Positions 1 to 5,561 of a stretch of 8,032 nucleotides of DNA are shown piece by piece. Origin of the DNA: Chloroflexota bacterium (lineage in GTDB: Bacteria > Chloroflexota > Anaerolineae > Anaerolineales > UBA4823); the NCBI GenBank assembly GCA_023395675.1, contig JAEWYL010000056.1, positions 1-8,032 of the forward strand. Reading direction: 5' to 3'. The notes under the pieces were generated by a model. That model ran no database searches. It was not told the DNA's origin and saw only the letters and a program-made list of their open reading frames with translations. The number at the start of each line of letters is the position of its first letter. Position 1 is the first letter of the stretch. A program made the translations under genes and the position numbers.

Positions 1-48
1 GCGTTTGCCTGAATTGAGGCGGGATGGGGCAGGAAATGCCTCGCACCG
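1..48. repeat. Direct repeat, copy 1 (48 bp)
   Basis: This segment recurs at 183-231 with two substitutions (T6/A188 and A24/G206) and one extra A in the second copy (run of three versus four A's before TGCCTCGCACC). It begins with a short GCCT/AGGC hairpin around GAATTG and ends with the GCCTCGCACC arm that forms the hairpin at 38-67. The repeat starts exactly at the window edge, so it may extend further left. Function is unknown; it looks like part of an interspersed palindromic intergenic element. Confidence 0.85.
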
Positions 49-67
49 GGCGCAGGGGGTGCGAGGC
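38..67. repeat. Perfect 10-bp hairpin, terminator-like
   Basis: GCCTCGCACC (38-47) is the exact reverse complement of GGTGCGAGGC (58-67), with a 10-nt loop. The stem is flanked by AAAT on the left and GCTTTT on the right, so both strands give a stem followed by T's (three on the minus strand, four on the plus). It could act as a weak bidirectional terminator, for example for the minus-strand gene cluster ending at 246, but the T runs are short and interrupted. Confidence 0.7.
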
Positions 68-106
68 GCTTTTGTTCCCCGGCAGGGCGCGGATGGGCGC
101 AGGAGC

Positions 107-146
107 GCCTTGCACCTGCGGGAGGCGCGGACTTCAGGTGCAAGGC
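107..146. repeat. Perfect 12-bp hairpin related to the first one
   Basis: GCCTTGCACCTG (107-118) is the exact reverse complement of CAGGTGCAAGGC (135-146), with a 16-nt loop, followed on the plus strand by ATTTTC. Read on the minus strand, both arms and their flanks resemble the hairpin at 38-67 (AAAATGCC-T-TGCACC against AAATGCC-T-CGCACC, and GTGC-A-AGGCGCT against GTGC-G-AGGCGCT). It is therefore probably an inverted member of the same palindromic family. A possible terminator role is inference. Confidence 0.7.
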
Positions 147-182
147 ATTTTCGCGCCTGGGGAGAGGCGGGCGGTGCGGACG

Positions 183-231
183 GCGTTAGCCTGAATTGAG
201 GCGGGGTGGGGCAGGAAAATGCCTCGCACCG
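183..231. repeat. Direct repeat, copy 2 (49 bp)
   Basis: Second copy of the element at 1-48. It ends with the arm GCCTCGCACC (221-230), but no complementary arm follows, so this copy carries only half of the palindrome. It lies 15 bp downstream of the stop codon of the minus-strand gene at 246-620. Read in that gene's direction it gives GGTGCGAGGC followed by ATTTTCC. Confidence 0.85.
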
Positions 232-245
232 TTGGAGTGGCGCGC

Positions 246-620
246 TCAGGCCTGGATTCTCTCCAGCAGGTAGGCGTTGAGGGCCTCGCGCGCGGCGGGG
301 AGGGACTGCATGGCGGTCCAGCTTCCGGCAAAGCCCGCGGCATCTTCTATCTGAAGCAGAAAGCGGAAGGGGTCCTCCCGGGCCAGCTCGCCGGCCAGGC
401 GCGCCCTGCGCCAGTGGGGGTCGAGGACGGGCTGCCAGCGCGGGTAGCGCACCTGCAGGGCAGCCCGCAGGCGGCTGTGCTCCTCCCGGTCCTCCACAGC
501 GGCGGCTTTCCCCTTGTAAACTCGAATGACCAGCGCCTCCAGCGCGTCCCACAGCTGGACGAAAGCCTCCAGCTCCGCGTCCTGCACCTGCTTCAGCAGC
601 GAATGGGTGACCGGGTTCAT
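246..620 (-). CDS. Conserved-looking hypothetical protein, 124 aa
   Basis: I do not recognise the family. The product is 124 residues, soluble, and mostly predicted helical: rich in Ala, Leu, Glu and Arg, with several Trp (positions 24, 62, 70 and about 100) and no signal peptide or membrane segment. No catalytic motif is evident. The start is the ATG at 618-620, preceded by a GAGG-type ribosome binding site inside the end of the methyltransferase gene, whose stop codon lies only 9 nt upstream. This spacing makes translational coupling with the Tam-like gene likely and is the main evidence that the frame is real. The amino-acid composition looks like a real protein, whereas the overlapping long plus-strand frame is full of Gly, Gln, His and Pro as expected of an antisense shadow. 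It is the last gene of the minus-strand cluster, and palindromic repeats follow its stop. Confidence 0.75.
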   Translation of the reverse strand: MNPVTHSLLKQVQDAELEAFVQLWDALEALVIRVYKGKAAAVEDREEHSRLRAALQVRYPRWQPVLDPHWRRARLAGELAREDPFRFLLQIEDAAGFAGSWTAMQSLPAAREALNAYLLERIQA

Positions 621-629
621 ACGCGCGCC

Positions 630-1391
630 TCAGCCGGGCCGGGTCGCGGCCAGGAAAGTGCGCCGGAAGGCGTAGAAGGCGGGCGAACCGGGCCAGTACG
701 CTTTCAGCCTCTCCCGGTAGCGCTGCATGAAGCGCTCGCGCAGCTCCGGCGGCAGGCGCTCGAAATAGGGCACCAGCACGGTCCCCGCCCCCCACTCGGC
801 CACGGCGTCGGCGTCTTCCAGCACGTGCGGGTAGACCTTCTCGAAGACCACGATCTCCTCCGTCCCGGCTGCGAACAGCAGCTCCGCATAGCTGCCGGTG
901 CCCAGGACCGGAGAGCGGCGCGCCCAGCCGCCGAGCGCTTCCCGGTACGGGCTCTCCCCGGCCAGCTCAAGGATCAGGGTCTGGGCCGGGTGGGTGTGGT
1001 TGGAGGGCATCTGCACGGCCAGCTGCCCGCCCGGGCGCAGGCGCTCCACCAGCCGAGGCAGCAGGGCGGGGTGGTCCTCCACCCAATGCAGGGCGGCGTG
1101 CGAGAAGATCAGGTCCCATTCGCCCTCCAGGTCCTCGATGCTGCAGCGCTCGAAGCGCAGGTTGGGCCCGGTTTGGGCCCGGGCCTGTGCCAGCATCTCG
1201 GGCGAGGAATCGATGCCGAGCACCTGGCTGCCGGGCAGGCTGCGGGCCAGGCGGGCGGTCAGCTCCCCGGTCCCGCAGCCCAGGTCTACCACCTGCAGGC
1301 CCGGGCGGACCCGGATGAGGGCCAGGAGGTCATCGAAGGGGGCGCTGCGCTCCTTCTGAAAACGGTGATACTGGTCAGGATTCCAGGGCAT
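630..1391 (-). CDS. tam: Trans-aconitate 2-methyltransferase-like SAM-dependent methyltransferase
   Basis: A class I (Rossmann-fold) methyltransferase of 253 residues, the usual length for Tam. Seen in the sequence: an N-terminal WNPDQYHRFQKERSAPF stretch (3-19) closely resembling the Tam family start, SAM-binding motif I DLGCGTG (36-42), an acidic Asp at the end of strand 2 in GIDSSPEML (59-67), DLIFSHAALHW (93-103) at the motif IV/V region, and LRPGGQLAVQMPSN (118-131). In E. coli, Tam methylates trans-aconitate, a by-product inhibitor of the citrate cycle, in the cytoplasm. Substrate assignment here rests on similarity recalled from that family; a related small-acid methyltransferase is possible. 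The ATG at 1389-1391 has AGGGAGG about 7 nt upstream. The gene lies 23 nt after the HAD gene and 9 nt before the 124-aa gene, so the three probably share one transcript. Confidence 0.85.
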   Translation of the reverse strand: MPWNPDQYHRFQKERSAPFDDLLALIRVRPGLQVVDLGCGTGELTARLARSLPGSQVLGIDSSPEMLAQARAQTGPNLRFERCSIEDLEGEWDLIFSHAALHWVEDHPALLPRLVERLRPGGQLAVQMPSNHTHPAQTLILELAGESPYREALGGWARRSPVLGTGSYAELLFAAGTEEIVVFEKVYPHVLEDADAVAEWGAGTVLVPYFERLPPELRERFMQRYRERLKAYWPGSPAFYAFRRTFLAATRPG

Positions 1392-1414
1392 AGGCAGCCT
1401 CCCTGTGCAGGCGC

Positions 1415-2113
1415 TCAGGCCGCCGGACGGGGCGGGCTGCCCCCGTTCCGCCCGGCCCGCGCCAGCAGATCATCCAGGCTGACCCCTTCCAGCGTCTCCA
1501 GCCGCAGGTTGGCGTGTTCGAAGGGCAGGACGCGGGTCAGGTCGTTGGGCACGGCCACGGCGAAGATCCCGGCGCTGTGAGCGGCCAGCACCCCCATGGG
1601 CGAATCTTCCAGGACGAGGGCCTGCTCGGGGGCCACCTCCAGGCAGGCCAGGGCGGAGAGATACAGCTCCGGGTCCGGCTTGGTGCGGCGCACGTCGTCC
1701 TTGGTGCGCAGGCAGTCGAAGTAATGCAGCAGCCCCAGACGCGTGAGATGAGTCTCCACCCACTCCCGGTCCGAGCTGGAGGCCAGCCCGATCTTCAGGC
1801 CCGCGCCCCGGGCCGCTTCCAGCAGCGCCTCGACCCCGGGCATCGCCTTCTGCCGGGCAATCAGCTCCGTCTCCCGCTGCAGGCGGGCGGCGAGCAGCGC
1901 CTCGTCCACCGGGCGCGCCAGGCGCTGCTCCAGCTCGCTCAGCGGGTGCCAGGGGTTTTCGTAGGTGCCGATGATCTGCGACCAGAGGGAGAAGGGCAGG
2001 TCCTGGTCGTGGGCCTGGTAGAGCTCCTGCCAGGACTGGTAGATGGGACCTTCCGTCTCCACGATCAGACCGTCGAAATCGAAGATCAGCGCTCGAATCT
2101 CTCTGTTTCCCAT
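1415..2113 (-). CDS. HAD-superfamily phosphatase, YhcW / beta-phosphoglucomutase-like (subfamily IA)
   Basis: A 232-residue HAD hydrolase with all four motifs: motif I FDFDGLIVETE (11-21; nucleophile Asp12, acid/base Asp14), motif II LASSSD (110-115), motif III Lys in RTKPDPELY (143-151; Lys145) and motif IV VLEDSPMGVLAA (167-178; Glu169-Asp170). The alpha-helical cap between residues about 18 and 85 is the type inserted after motif I (C1 cap). The overall pattern, including GLILDTE-like and KIGLASSSD-like stretches, resembles B. subtilis YhcW, a phosphatase of small phosphorylated metabolites. The true substrate cannot be read from the sequence; phosphoglucomutase activity is possible but less likely. 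The Pro/Arg-rich tail after residue 222 is probably disordered. The ATG at 2111-2113 has an AAAGGA ribosome binding site about 7 nt upstream. It is first in the minus-strand cluster, upstream of the Tam-like gene. Confidence 0.88.
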   Translation of the reverse strand: MGNREIRALIFDFDGLIVETEGPIYQSWQELYQAHDQDLPFSLWSQIIGTYENPWHPLSELEQRLARPVDEALLAARLQRETELIARQKAMPGVEALLEAARGAGLKIGLASSSDREWVETHLTRLGLLHYFDCLRTKDDVRRTKPDPELYLSALACLEVAPEQALVLEDSPMGVLAAHSAGIFAVAVPNDLTRVLPFEHANLRLETLEGVSLDDLLARAGRNGGSPPRPAA

Positions 2114-2350
2114 TAGCTATCCTTTCTTTACCGCTTTTTCATAGCCGAACGCCCGGCCCGGCAGGGCGATTGCATCATCCCCTCCTGCCGGGGCGCAGTC
2201 TCGCAAAATCAGGAACTTCAGGGGCGTTAGTGGGGCGCGGCCCCACAAAATACCCTGCTTTCTCCTCCCGGGTGGGGGAAAAAGGCATGACGCAGCTGCC
2301 CTACCCGGCCCACCCATCCCCCACATTCATCGTTGCGCGCGAGCCGGCGC
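2114..2350. other. Intergenic region with two hairpins, no gene seen
   Basis: This gap of 237 nt separates the transporter stop from the HAD start, both on the minus strand. I see no convincing coding frame, no good terminator with a T run for the transporter, and no clear sigma-70 promoter for the HAD gene. Two inverted repeats are present: CCCGGCAGG (2157-2165) with CCTGCCGGG (2184-2192), loop 18 nt; and GTGGGGC (2230-2236) with GCCCCAC (2240-2246), loop 3 nt. Either could shape the leader or the 3' end of a transcript, so whether the HAD cluster has its own promoter or reads through from the transporter is open. Confidence 0.5.
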
Positions 2351-2366
2351 TTATAAGAGCCGGCGC
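2341..2366. repeat. 10-bp direct repeat spanning the transporter stop codon
   Basis: GAGCCGGCGC occurs at 2341-2350 and again at 2357-2366, separated by TTATAA, which contains the transporter's stop codon (TAA on the minus strand, 2351-2353). Because GCCGGC is self-complementary the pair also forms a 6-bp hairpin (2343-2348 with 2359-2364). It might protect the mRNA 3' end, but there is no T run to make it an intrinsic terminator. It could also be chance in GC-rich DNA. Confidence 0.45.
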
Positions 2367-3970
2367 AGGGCTTCTACCAGGGCCTGCGCCAGCAGGATTT
2401 TGAAGATCAGGGCCACCGGGTAAACGCTGGCGTAGGAAAGGGAGGGCAGGTCGCTCTCCGTCTGGCTGTTGGCGGCGGACAGGCCCGGGGGGTTGGTCAT
2501 GCCCCCGCACAGGGCGCCCATCGAGGCCAGCAGGTTCATGCGGTACAGCCCCTGGGTGACCAGCAGGCCCGCCAGGGCCGACAGGATCGTGATGGCCGCG
2601 CCCCCCAGCAGCAGGATCAGGCCCTGCTCCTGCAGGATCTCGGTGAAGCGCGCCCCGGCGTTTACCCCGGCTCCCGCCAGGAAGAGGATCAGCCCCAGCT
2701 CGCGCGAGAGAGTGCGGGCGGCGGCCGGGACGTACAGGCGCAGCGGGCCGATGCCGCCGAAATGGCCCACCAGCAGGCTGACCAGGAAGGCGCCCCCGGC
2801 GATGCCCAGGCGCATCTCCAGCCCGTTCGGCAGGCGGATGGGGACGGCCCCGGCGGCGATGCCCAGCAGCAGCCCCACCAGGAAGGGGACCATATTGGTC
2901 TCGTCCGCCCGCCGGGCCGAGCCGTGCACCAGCCGGGCGAAGGCTCTCACCGCCGCCCGCTCGCCCACCACACGCAGGTTGTCCCCCATCTCCAGGGCGA
3001 TCCCCCCAGTGGGGACGATCTCCAGCCCCTGGCGGCGGATGCGGGTGATGACCACATTATAGCGTTCGAAGACGCGCATGGCGGCCAGGCGTTTCCCGGT
3101 CAGGGAGCTCTCGGTCACTTCTACATCCATGCTGAGCACGTCGGTGTTCATGTCCATGCGCTCGTGGGTCTCTTCGCCCAGCAGCAGGGGCATCTTGTTC
3201 AGCTCGTCGGGGGTTCCCACCAGCATGACGATATCCCCGGCCTGCAGGACCGCCTCGGGAGAGGCGGCGAACACCTGCTCCCCGCGCCGGATGCGCGAGA
3301 TATTCGCCAGGGACAGGCGGTGCAGGTCAATGTCTTTCACGCGCTTGCCGGCAAAGTTCGGGTTGGTGAGCACAAACTGGCGGGACTGCAGCGCGGGGGT
3401 CTCGACCTGGCGCTCTTTCTCCCATTCCGCCTCCTCCTGAGGGAGGCTGCGGCGCAGCAGGGCGGGGAGAAACTGCATCAGGATCACCACGCTGACCATG
3501 CTGAACGGGTAAGCCAGCCCGTAGCCGACCGAGACGATCCCGCTGCTGCCTGGGGAGAGGCGCTCCACCACATCCACGGCCGCGGCCAGGGCGGGGGTGC
3601 AGGTGAGGGCCCCGGCGTACAGCCCGGCGGCGAGATCGTAGGGCAGGTCCAGCAAGAGGCCCACCGCGATGGTGGCCAGAGCCCCGGTCAGGGCCACGGC
3701 CAGCGCGACCAGCACGTATTGGATCCCGTGGCTGCGGAAGGTGCGGAAGAACCTCGGCCCGGCCTGCAGGCCCAGCGCGTACACGAACAGGAGCAGGCCG
3801 AGCTCCATGATCTCCCCCGGCACGCTCCAGCCGAAATGCCCGAACACCAGGCCCGTGAACAGCACGCCGGCGCTCCCGAGCGAAACGCCCCGGAAGGAGA
3901 GCCGGCCGATCCACGAGCCGATGGCCAGGATGGCGAATAGGACAAACATCTGCTCGGCCAGAAGGTTCAT
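2351..3970 (-). CDS. AAE-family (aspartate:alanine exchanger type) transporter with two TrkA-C domains
   Basis: A 539-residue inner-membrane carrier with the AAE family layout (AspT about 543 aa; YidE and YbjL about 550-560 aa). The N-terminal membrane half spans about residues 5-172 (some five to six hydrophobic segments), the hydrophilic middle at about 195-350 holds two TrkA-C/RCK-C domains (about 198-265 and 281-347), and the C-terminal membrane half spans about 358-537. The halves are internal repeats: GALTCTPALAAA (120-131) matches GGMTNPPGLSAA (489-500), and ALGLQAG (65-71) matches GAGVNAG (433-439). Family members exchange small carboxylates or amino acids such as aspartate for alanine; the substrate here is unknown, and TrkA-C domains suggest control by a small ligand or nucleotide. 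The ATG at 3968-3970 lacks a strong Shine-Dalgarno but begins exactly where the first hydrophobic segment requires, with TATAAT 15 nt upstream. It is divergent from the macro-domain operon. Confidence 0.9.
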   Translation of the reverse strand: MNLLAEQMFVLFAILAIGSWIGRLSFRGVSLGSAGVLFTGLVFGHFGWSVPGEIMELGLLLFVYALGLQAGPRFFRTFRSHGIQYVLVALAVALTGALATIAVGLLLDLPYDLAAGLYAGALTCTPALAAAVDVVERLSPGSSGIVSVGYGLAYPFSMVSVVILMQFLPALLRRSLPQEEAEWEKERQVETPALQSRQFVLTNPNFAGKRVKDIDLHRLSLANISRIRRGEQVFAASPEAVLQAGDIVMLVGTPDELNKMPLLLGEETHERMDMNTDVLSMDVEVTESSLTGKRLAAMRVFERYNVVITRIRRQGLEIVPTGGIALEMGDNLRVVGERAAVRAFARLVHGSARRADETNMVPFLVGLLLGIAAGAVPIRLPNGLEMRLGIAGGAFLVSLLVGHFGGIGPLRLYVPAAARTLSRELGLILFLAGAGVNAGARFTEILQEQGLILLLGGAAITILSALAGLLVTQGLYRMNLLASMGALCGGMTNPPGLSAANSQTESDLPSLSYASVYPVALIFKILLAQALVEALRRLL

Positions 3971-3985
3971 AGGTCAAACCATCCC

Positions 3986-3991
3986 ATTATA
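3986..3991 (-). promoter_or_regulatory. Candidate -10 box for the transporter gene
   Basis: On the minus strand this reads TATAAT, a perfect -10 hexamer, 15 nt upstream of the transporter ATG. A start of transcription near 3979 would leave a leader of about 10 nt, which fits the lack of a Shine-Dalgarno. The expected -35 position (about 4009-4014) reads GGCGGC and is poor. It lies inside a large palindrome, so activation or repression by a protein bound there is conceivable. Confidence 0.45.
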
Positions 3992-4038
3992 ACAATACTC
4001 CCCGGCCAGCCGCCTGGGCTTGCCGGGGAGTATTGTTA
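3990..4038. repeat. 17-bp perfect palindrome arm pair overlapping the transporter promoter
   Basis: Arms 3990-4006 and 4022-4038 are exact reverse complements over 17 bp (outer bases TAACAATACT, inner bases CCCCGGC). After one C/T mismatch (4007/4021) the pairing continues for four more base pairs (4008-4011 with 4017-4020), leaving a 5-nt loop. The outer end overlaps the TATAAT box of the transporter. It is not followed by T's on either strand, so it is not a standard terminator. Possible roles are an operator for a dimeric regulator, a cruciform, or a remnant of a small palindromic mobile element. Confidence 0.8.
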
Positions 4039-4040
4039 CC

Positions 4041-4087
4041 GGGGGGATTTGTGGTTGGCGGAGCCGCACACAAATCCCCCTTTATTC
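4041..4087 (+). repeat. 12-bp palindrome, terminator-like on the plus strand
   Basis: GGGGGATTTGTG (4042-4053) pairs exactly with CACAAATCCCCC (4069-4080), and the apex can extend with GGC/GCC (4057-4059 with 4063-4065). TTTATT follows directly on the plus strand, resembling an intrinsic terminator, although no plus-strand gene lies upstream to be terminated. It is separated by only two bases from the palindrome at 3990-4038. It could shield the macro-domain operon from upstream transcription or be part of one composite element. Confidence 0.7.
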
Positions 4088-4174
4088 CAGTTTTTGAGCG
4101 CTCCCGCTGGGACTGGCGCAGTACGTATTTGTGCTGCGGCTTAAACTCCATCCCCGGCCCTGCTCCGGCACCTG

Positions 4175-4183
4175 TGCTATACT
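4175..4183 (+). promoter_or_regulatory. Candidate extended -10 promoter for the macro-domain operon
   Basis: TGCTATACT is an extended -10 element (TGn followed by TATACT, 5 of 6 consensus bases) located 27 nt upstream of the macro-domain ATG. No good -35 hexamer lies at the right distance, which extended -10 promoters can tolerate. Transcription would start near 4190, giving a leader of about 20 nt that contains the GGAGG ribosome binding site at 4199-4203. Confidence 0.5.
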
Positions 4184-4210
4184 CGGGAAAATGAGAGCGG
4201 AGGCGGCAGG

Positions 4211-4774
4211 ATGAACCAGGTGGTGCAGGAGGTGGAGCTGGCCGGCGGGAGGCGCCTGCAGCTCGTGCAGGGCGACCTGACGGCGGAGCCGGTGGACGCG
4301 ATCGTCAACGCGGCCAACAGCCGCCTGCAGCACGGCGGCGGGGTGGCGGGGGCGATCCTGCGCCGGGGCGGGCAGGAGATCCAGGACGAGAGCGACGCCT
4401 GGGTGCGGCAGCACGGCCCGGTCTCTCCCTCGGAGCCGGCTTACACCGGCGCGGGGCGGCTGCCCGCCCGCTATGTGATCCACGCCGCCGGCCCGGTCTG
4501 GGGCGAGGGCCAGGAGGACGAAAAGCTGGCTTCCGCCGTGACCGGGGCCCTGCGCCTGGCGGACCGCCTGGGGCTGGCTTCGCTCGCCCTGCCCGCCATC
4601 TCCACCGGCATTTTCGGTTTCCCGAAAGAACAGGCCGCCCGGGTGATCCTGAAGGCCCTGCGCGGCTATTTCGAGGCCCACCCGGATTCCGGCCTGCGCC
4701 AGGTGCGCCTGACCCTGTTCGACGCCGCTGCGGTGGAGATTTTCCGCCAGGCTTTGAGCGCAGAGGCAGGGTAG
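4211..4774 (+). CDS. Macro-domain protein, Af1521-like (ADP-ribose binding)
   Basis: A stand-alone macro domain of 187 residues, in the normal size range. Seen: VQGDLTAEPVDAIVNAAN (19-36) with the Gly21-Asp22 that contacts adenine, the LQHGGGVAGAI loop (39-49), a VIHAAGPVW strand (89-97), and the distal-ribose/phosphate loop AISTGIFGFP (129-138). The HGGGVAGAI form resembles archaeal Af1521 rather than the GGGGVDGAIH form of MacroD hydrolases. The family binds ADP-ribose, ADP-ribosylated proteins or O-acetyl-ADP-ribose, and some members hydrolyse them; which applies here is not evident. The ATG at 4211 has GGAGG 7 nt upstream. It is first in a four-gene plus-strand operon, with the amidase start 5 nt after its stop, so the two are almost surely co-translated. 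Confidence 0.9.
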   Translation: MNQVVQEVELAGGRRLQLVQGDLTAEPVDAIVNAANSRLQHGGGVAGAILRRGGQEIQDESDAWVRQHGPVSPSEPAYTGAGRLPARYVIHAAGPVWGEGQEDEKLASAVTGALRLADRLGLASLALPAISTGIFGFPKEQAARVILKALRGYFEAHPDSGLRQVRLTLFDAAAVEIFRQALSAEAG

Positions 4775-4779
4775 CCGCG

Positions 4780-5553
4780 ATGAAGATCGCGCTGGTGCAG
4801 ATGCGCTGTGAAAAAGCCGCCCTGGAGCAGAACCTGGCGGCCCATGCCGCGGCCCTGGAGGAGGCTCACAGGGAAAATGTGGAGATCGCCGCTTTTCCCG
4901 AGATGAGCCTGACCGGGTACACCGACCCGACCCGCTTTCCACAGGCCGCCCTGGAGCTAAACGGGCCGGAGGTGCGGCGCTTTCTCGCCCTGACCCGGGG
5001 GCTCGGGCTCACCGCCCTGGCAGGGCTGATCGAGTCCAACCCCTCCGGCAGGCCTTACATCACCCAGATCGCGGCGCGGGAGGGGCGCCTGCTGGGGTTT
5101 TACCGCAAGCAGACCATCGTGGATGAGGAGGCGCTGTGGTTCTCGCCGGGCGGGGAACCGCCGGTATTCAGCCATTCCGGGCTGCCTTTCGGGATCGCCA
5201 TTTGCGCCGACATCAAGAACGAAGCCGTGTTCGCCGCCTGCGCCCGCCAGGGCGCGCGGCTGGTGTTCGAGGTGGCCGCGCCCGGGCTGTACGGCGAGCA
5301 GGCCACCCGCAACTGGCGCAGCGGGTTCGAGTGGTGGCAGGGGGAGTGCCGCCTGCACCTGAGGCGCTGGGCGCGCCGGTATGGGATCTGGATCGCGGTG
5401 GCCACCCAGGCGGGGCGCACCTGTGACGAGGACTTCCCGGGAGGGGGATACGTCTTTACCCCGCAGGGCGAATGCGCCTGCGCCACCCCGGGTTGGGAGC
5501 CCGGGGTGCTGTACGTCGAGCTGGACCTGGAGGGGGGCAGGGCCGCCTGCTGA
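4780..5553 (+). CDS. Carbon-nitrogen hydrolase (nitrilase superfamily amidase)
   Basis: A 257-residue cytoplasmic amidase with the nitrilase Glu-Lys-Cys triad visible: Glu41 in FPEMSLTGY (39-47), Lys110 in FYRKQTI (107-113) and Cys142 in AICADIKN (140-147). The N-terminal KIALVQM strand is typical. The family hydrolyses non-peptide C-N bonds (carbamoyl-amines, omega-amides, deaminated glutathione, nitriles); nothing seen identifies the substrate. The segment after the Cys is unusual: ADIKNEAVF replaces the common YDLRFPE pattern, and the stretch at about 163-195 is rich in Trp and Glu (NWRSGFEWWQGE), suggesting a distinct subgroup. The ATG at 4780 lies 5 nt after the macro-domain stop, with AGGG at 4768-4771 as a modest ribosome binding site. 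The RNA methyltransferase starts 8 nt downstream. Confidence 0.88.
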   Translation: MKIALVQMRCEKAALEQNLAAHAAALEEAHRENVEIAAFPEMSLTGYTDPTRFPQAALELNGPEVRRFLALTRGLGLTALAGLIESNPSGRPYITQIAAREGRLLGFYRKQTIVDEEALWFSPGGEPPVFSHSGLPFGIAICADIKNEAVFAACARQGARLVFEVAAPGLYGEQATRNWRSGFEWWQGECRLHLRRWARRYGIWIAVATQAGRTCDEDFPGGGYVFTPQGECACATPGWEPGVLYVELDLEGGRAAC

Positions 5554-5561
5554 GGGAGAAG

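Noticed and set aside
1..231. CRISPR array
   Set aside because: Only two repeat copies 182 bp apart, with hairpins rather than a unique spacer between them, and no cas gene in view.
219..1580. Long plus-strand open frame (453 codons) over the hypothetical, Tam-like and HAD genes
   Set aside because: It is antisense to three recognisable genes, has a Gly/Gln/His/Pro/Arg-rich composition with no motif, and is explained by scarce stop codons in GC-rich DNA.
2762..3940. Long plus-strand open frame (392 codons) opposite the transporter
   Set aside because: Antisense to a full-length AAE transporter with clear motifs; the composition (many Gln, His, Gly) is typical of a shadow frame.
4191..4214. 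Seven-codon upstream reading frame ending over the macro-domain ATG
   Set aside because: The ATG at 4191 lies at the predicted transcription start, has no room for a ribosome binding site, and the overlap of TGA with the true ATG is probably accidental.
5472..5561. 30-residue N-terminal extension of the RNA methyltransferase
   Set aside because: It overlaps the amidase gene, lacks a ribosome binding site, and the ATG at 5562 matches the family start with GGGAG upstream.
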